From positions 1-64,000 of the forward strand of contig NZ_BANX01000025.1 of NCBI RefSeq assembly GCF_000334455.1: 64,000 nucleotides of DNA. Direction: 5' to 3'. The notes under the pieces are model-generated. The model saw only the letters and a list, made by a program, of their open reading frames with translations. It had not been told where the DNA came from and made no database searches. The translations under genes were made by a program, and so were the position numbers. This stretch comes from Gordonia soli NBRC 108243 (lineage in GTDB: Bacteria > Actinomycetota > Actinomycetes > Mycobacteriales > Mycobacteriaceae). The first letter of the stretch is position 1, and every line of letters starts with the position of its first letter. Positions 62,285-64,000 of this stretch are shown piece by piece.

Positions 62285-62931
62285 CGACGTCCGCCGAGTC
62301 CACCTCCATCTCGGCCGGTCTGCGCGCCGCGACCGCGGTGGCGCACGAACGCGCCGAGAGCGCCACGTTCGTCGACGATCTGCTGTCGGGACGCGCGGAC
62401 CTGGACGCGTGCCGCCAGCTGCCCGGGCAGCTTTACTTCGTGTACCAGGCATTGGAGACCACCGGCGATGCACTCGCCACGGACCCGATCGCGGGGGCGG
62501 TGGTCGACGAGCGCCTGCGTCGGGTACCCGCCCTGCTCGCCGACCTCGCGGCGCTGGGGGTCGACCCCGACGCGTTGCGGCCGCTGCCCGCCGTCGCACG
62601 CTACGCGGCCGCGATCGAGTCGACCCGGGACGATCCTGCCCGGTTCGTCGCACACCACTACACGCGCTACCTCGGCGACCTGAGCGGGGGACAGGTGGTG
62701 GCGCACCGGATGCGCCTGCACTACGGACTCGGTGACGACGCGGTGAACTTCTATCGGTTCGACGGCATCGACAAACTGAAGCGCTACAAGGACTCCTATC
62801 GCGACCGCCTCGATGCGCTGGACATCGACGACGCTGCACGCGATCGGTTGCTGGCCGAGGCCGTACGGGCCTTCGAGTACAACGAGGCGATGTTCGCCGA
62901 CCTGTCTGTCGGGGAGTCCCGCCCGGCGTGA
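62281..62931 (+). CDS. hmuO: Heme oxygenase (biliverdin-producing)
   Basis: Oxidises heme to biliverdin, CO and iron. 216 residues, all-helical. The proximal histidine is in VAHERAESATF near residue 22 and the distal glycine-rich helix is YLGDLSGGQVVAHRM. YKDSYRDRLDAL and the C-terminal helix AVRAFEYNEAMFADL are family motifs. The ATG overlaps the EEP stop (ATGA). It differs from the non-canonical mycobacterial MhuD and is the HmuO/PigA type. An iron link with the island sterol enzymes is not supported. Confidence 0.9.
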   Translation: MTTSAESTSISAGLRAATAVAHERAESATFVDDLLSGRADLDACRQLPGQLYFVYQALETTGDALATDPIAGAVVDERLRRVPALLADLAALGVDPDALRPLPAVARYAAAIESTRDDPARFVAHHYTRYLGDLSGGQVVAHRMRLHYGLGDDAVNFYRFDGIDKLKRYKDSYRDRLDALDIDDAARDRLLAEAVRAFEYNEAMFADLSVGESRPA

Positions 62932-63147
62932 TGTCGCGGCGTCCGGGTGTCGGTGCCGGTTCTGTTGGGCGGTCGTCGGGGCACAGGTCGCGGTTCTCGG
63001 ACTGGTGACACCGGAGCGGTCTGAGCTGTGCGCATTCCACAGCGTGGCTCGCTCAGGTGTCAGAAATCCGGCGGAGCGAGGGCGCGGCCCCGTTCCAGGG
63101 TACGAGCTGCCATACGGTCCGGGGACTGCGGGACATCGTCACCACCG

Positions 63148-63200
63148 CGGTGTGAGCGAGAAGCCGCGACGATTATTGTCGCGGCCTGCCGCTCACACCG
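63148..63200 (+). repeat. Stacked double hairpin downstream of heme oxygenase
   Basis: An outer 11-bp perfect stem (63148-63158 with 63190-63200), a 4 by 4 internal loop and an inner 8-bp stem (63163-63170 with 63178-63185) enclose GATTATT. It is the strongest structure in the 345-base gap 62932-63276 and sits 217 bases past the heme oxygenase stop. It may be a terminator, a small structured RNA or a REP-type mobile repeat; a whole-genome search would tell. I see no gene elsewhere in this gap. Confidence 0.6.
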
Positions 63201-63226
63201 TGCTGACGACCAGAACCCCCGACAAC

Positions 63227-63260
63227 GCCGAACGCCCCGGAGCGGACTCCGGGGCGTTCG
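63227..63260 (-). terminator. Terminator of glnA1
   Basis: A perfect 15-bp stem (63227-63241 with 63246-63260) with a CGGA loop, beginning 17 bases after the glnA1 stop on the minus strand. It can also serve rightward transcription from the heme oxygenase operon. Confidence 0.8.
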
Positions 63261-63276
63261 GTTGTGGCGCGTCAGA

Positions 63277-64000
63277 TCACACGTCGTAGTAGAGCGAGAA
63301 CTCGTACGGGTGCGGACGGATCTGCACCGGCTCGATCTCGTTCTCACGCTTCAGCGCGATCCAGGTCTCGATCAGGTCCTCGGTGAACACGCCACCTGCG
63401 GTGAGGTAGTCGTGGTCCTGCTCGAGGCGGTCGATGACCGCGGGGAGCGAGGTCGGGGCCTGCGGGATGCCCTTGGCTTCCTCCGGCGGGAGCTCGTAGA
63501 GGTCCTTGTCGACGGGCTCGTGCGGCTCGATCTTGTTCTTGATGCCGTCGAGTCCGGCGAGCATCTGCGCCGCGAAGGACAGGTACGGGTTGCCCGAGGC
63601 GTCCGGCGCGCGGAACTCGAGGCGCTTGGCCTTCGGGTTGTTGCCGGTGATCGGGATGCGGACGGCGGCCGACCGGTTGCGCTGGCTGTAGACCAGGTTG
63701 ATGGGGGCCTCGTAACCGGGGACCAGTCGCTTGTAGGAGTTGATGGTCGGGTTGGTGAACGCCAGCAGCGACGGTGCGTGGTGCAGGATGCCGCCGATGT
63801 AGTAGCGCGCCAGATCCGACAGACCTGCGTAACCGGCCTCGTCGTGGAACAGCGGCTTGCCGTCCTTCCACAGCGACTGGTGGGTGTGCATACCCGAGCC
63901 GTTGTCGCCGAAGAGCGGCTTCGGCATGAAGGTCACCGACTTGCCCTGCTGCCACGCGGTGTTCTTGACGATGTACTTGAACAACTGGACGTCGTCGGCG
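63277..64000 (-). CDS. glnA1: Glutamine synthetase type I-beta GlnA1, C-terminal part (runs off the window)
   Basis: Main glutamine synthetase, converting glutamate and ammonia to glutamine. Only the C-terminal 240 residues lie in the window; the frame is open to base 64000 and begins [13 protein letters not shown]. Seen are GMHTHQSLW with the metal histidine, the [18 protein letters not shown] active-site segment, and the DLYELPPEE motif whose tyrosine is the adenylylation target of GlnE. The end EFSLYYDV is the standard C-terminus. It converges on the glnE operon. Confidence 0.95.
   Translation of the reverse strand, partial: ADDVQLFKYIVKNTAWQQGKSVTFMPKPLFGDNGSGMHTHQSLWKDGKPLFHDEAGYAGLSDLARYYIGGILHHAPSLLAFTNPTINSYKRLVPGYEAPINLVYSQRNRSAAVRIPITGNNPKAKRLEFRAPDASGNPYLSFAAQMLAGLDGIKNKIEPHEPVDKDLYELPPEEAKGIPQAPTSLPAVIDRLEQDHDYLTAGGVFTEDLIETWIALKRENEIEPVQIRPHPYEFSLYYDV

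Overview
This window is from a high-GC actinobacterium of the mycolic-acid group (Mycobacteriales), most likely Gordonia or a close relative. The reasons are the fatty acid synthase II operon fabD-acpM-kas-accD6, mycothiol-type and Rv-type conserved genes, and a backbone that follows the Mycobacterium tuberculosis order from about Rv2247 down to Rv2220. Genus level is inference; no 16S rRNA gene is present.

Backbone block 1 (about 0.2-11.1 kb): accD6, a single kas gene, acpM and fabD on the minus strand, preceded by a PucR-type FasR regulator and then aceE. Divergent to aceE lie a lipoprotein (Rv2240c position), a DUF3052 protein, peroxiredoxin AhpE and tRNA-Val(TAC). Accessory block A (11.1-30.3 kb) holds a CPBP protease, an NAD-dependent epimerase-like protein, a WYL regulator divergent from a DrrAB-type ABC exporter, an aldo/keto reductase, a secreted esterase, a secreted GH1 enzyme, a mycothiol-dependent MDMPI-type protein, a SigK-like sigma factor, a degenerate EAL-DICT protein, a small helical protein coupled to zwf, a GH15 trehalase/glucoamylase, a membrane Ser/Thr kinase fused to a cyclophilin domain and a spermidine-synthase-like protein.

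Backbone block 2 (30.3-39.1 kb): cobD, SURF1, a zinc metallopeptidase, ptpA, a HAD phosphatase, a CobC-type aminotransferase, a Nif3-type protein, a zinc-ribbon coiled-coil protein, a histidine phosphatase and the RNase P RNA. An MFS exporter and an RNB ribonuclease follow.

Sterol-type island (about 42.5-51.2 kb): visibly less GC-rich in places and absent from the M. tuberculosis order at this point. It carries two TetR regulators, a CYP125-like P450 behind a gene of unknown function, a GlcG/HbpS-like protein, a compact overlapping operon of three small unknown proteins, an SGNH hydrolase and a Tat-exported cholesterol oxidase. Its intergenic regions contain several clear palindromes and two near-identical promoter elements. 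The content suggests uptake and side-chain or ring oxidation of a sterol under local TetR control.

Backbone block 3 (51.3-64 kb): CYTH-CHAD protein, proline iminopeptidase, panB, a CaeA-type lipoprotein esterase, glnA2, glnE, an endonuclease/exonuclease/phosphatase-family membrane protein, heme oxygenase, and convergent glnA1, cut by the window end. GlnE and its target GlnA1 are therefore both present. Several proteins (CobD, CaeA, SURF1, the kinase) carry low-complexity segments built from in-frame 15- or 18-bp tandem repeats.
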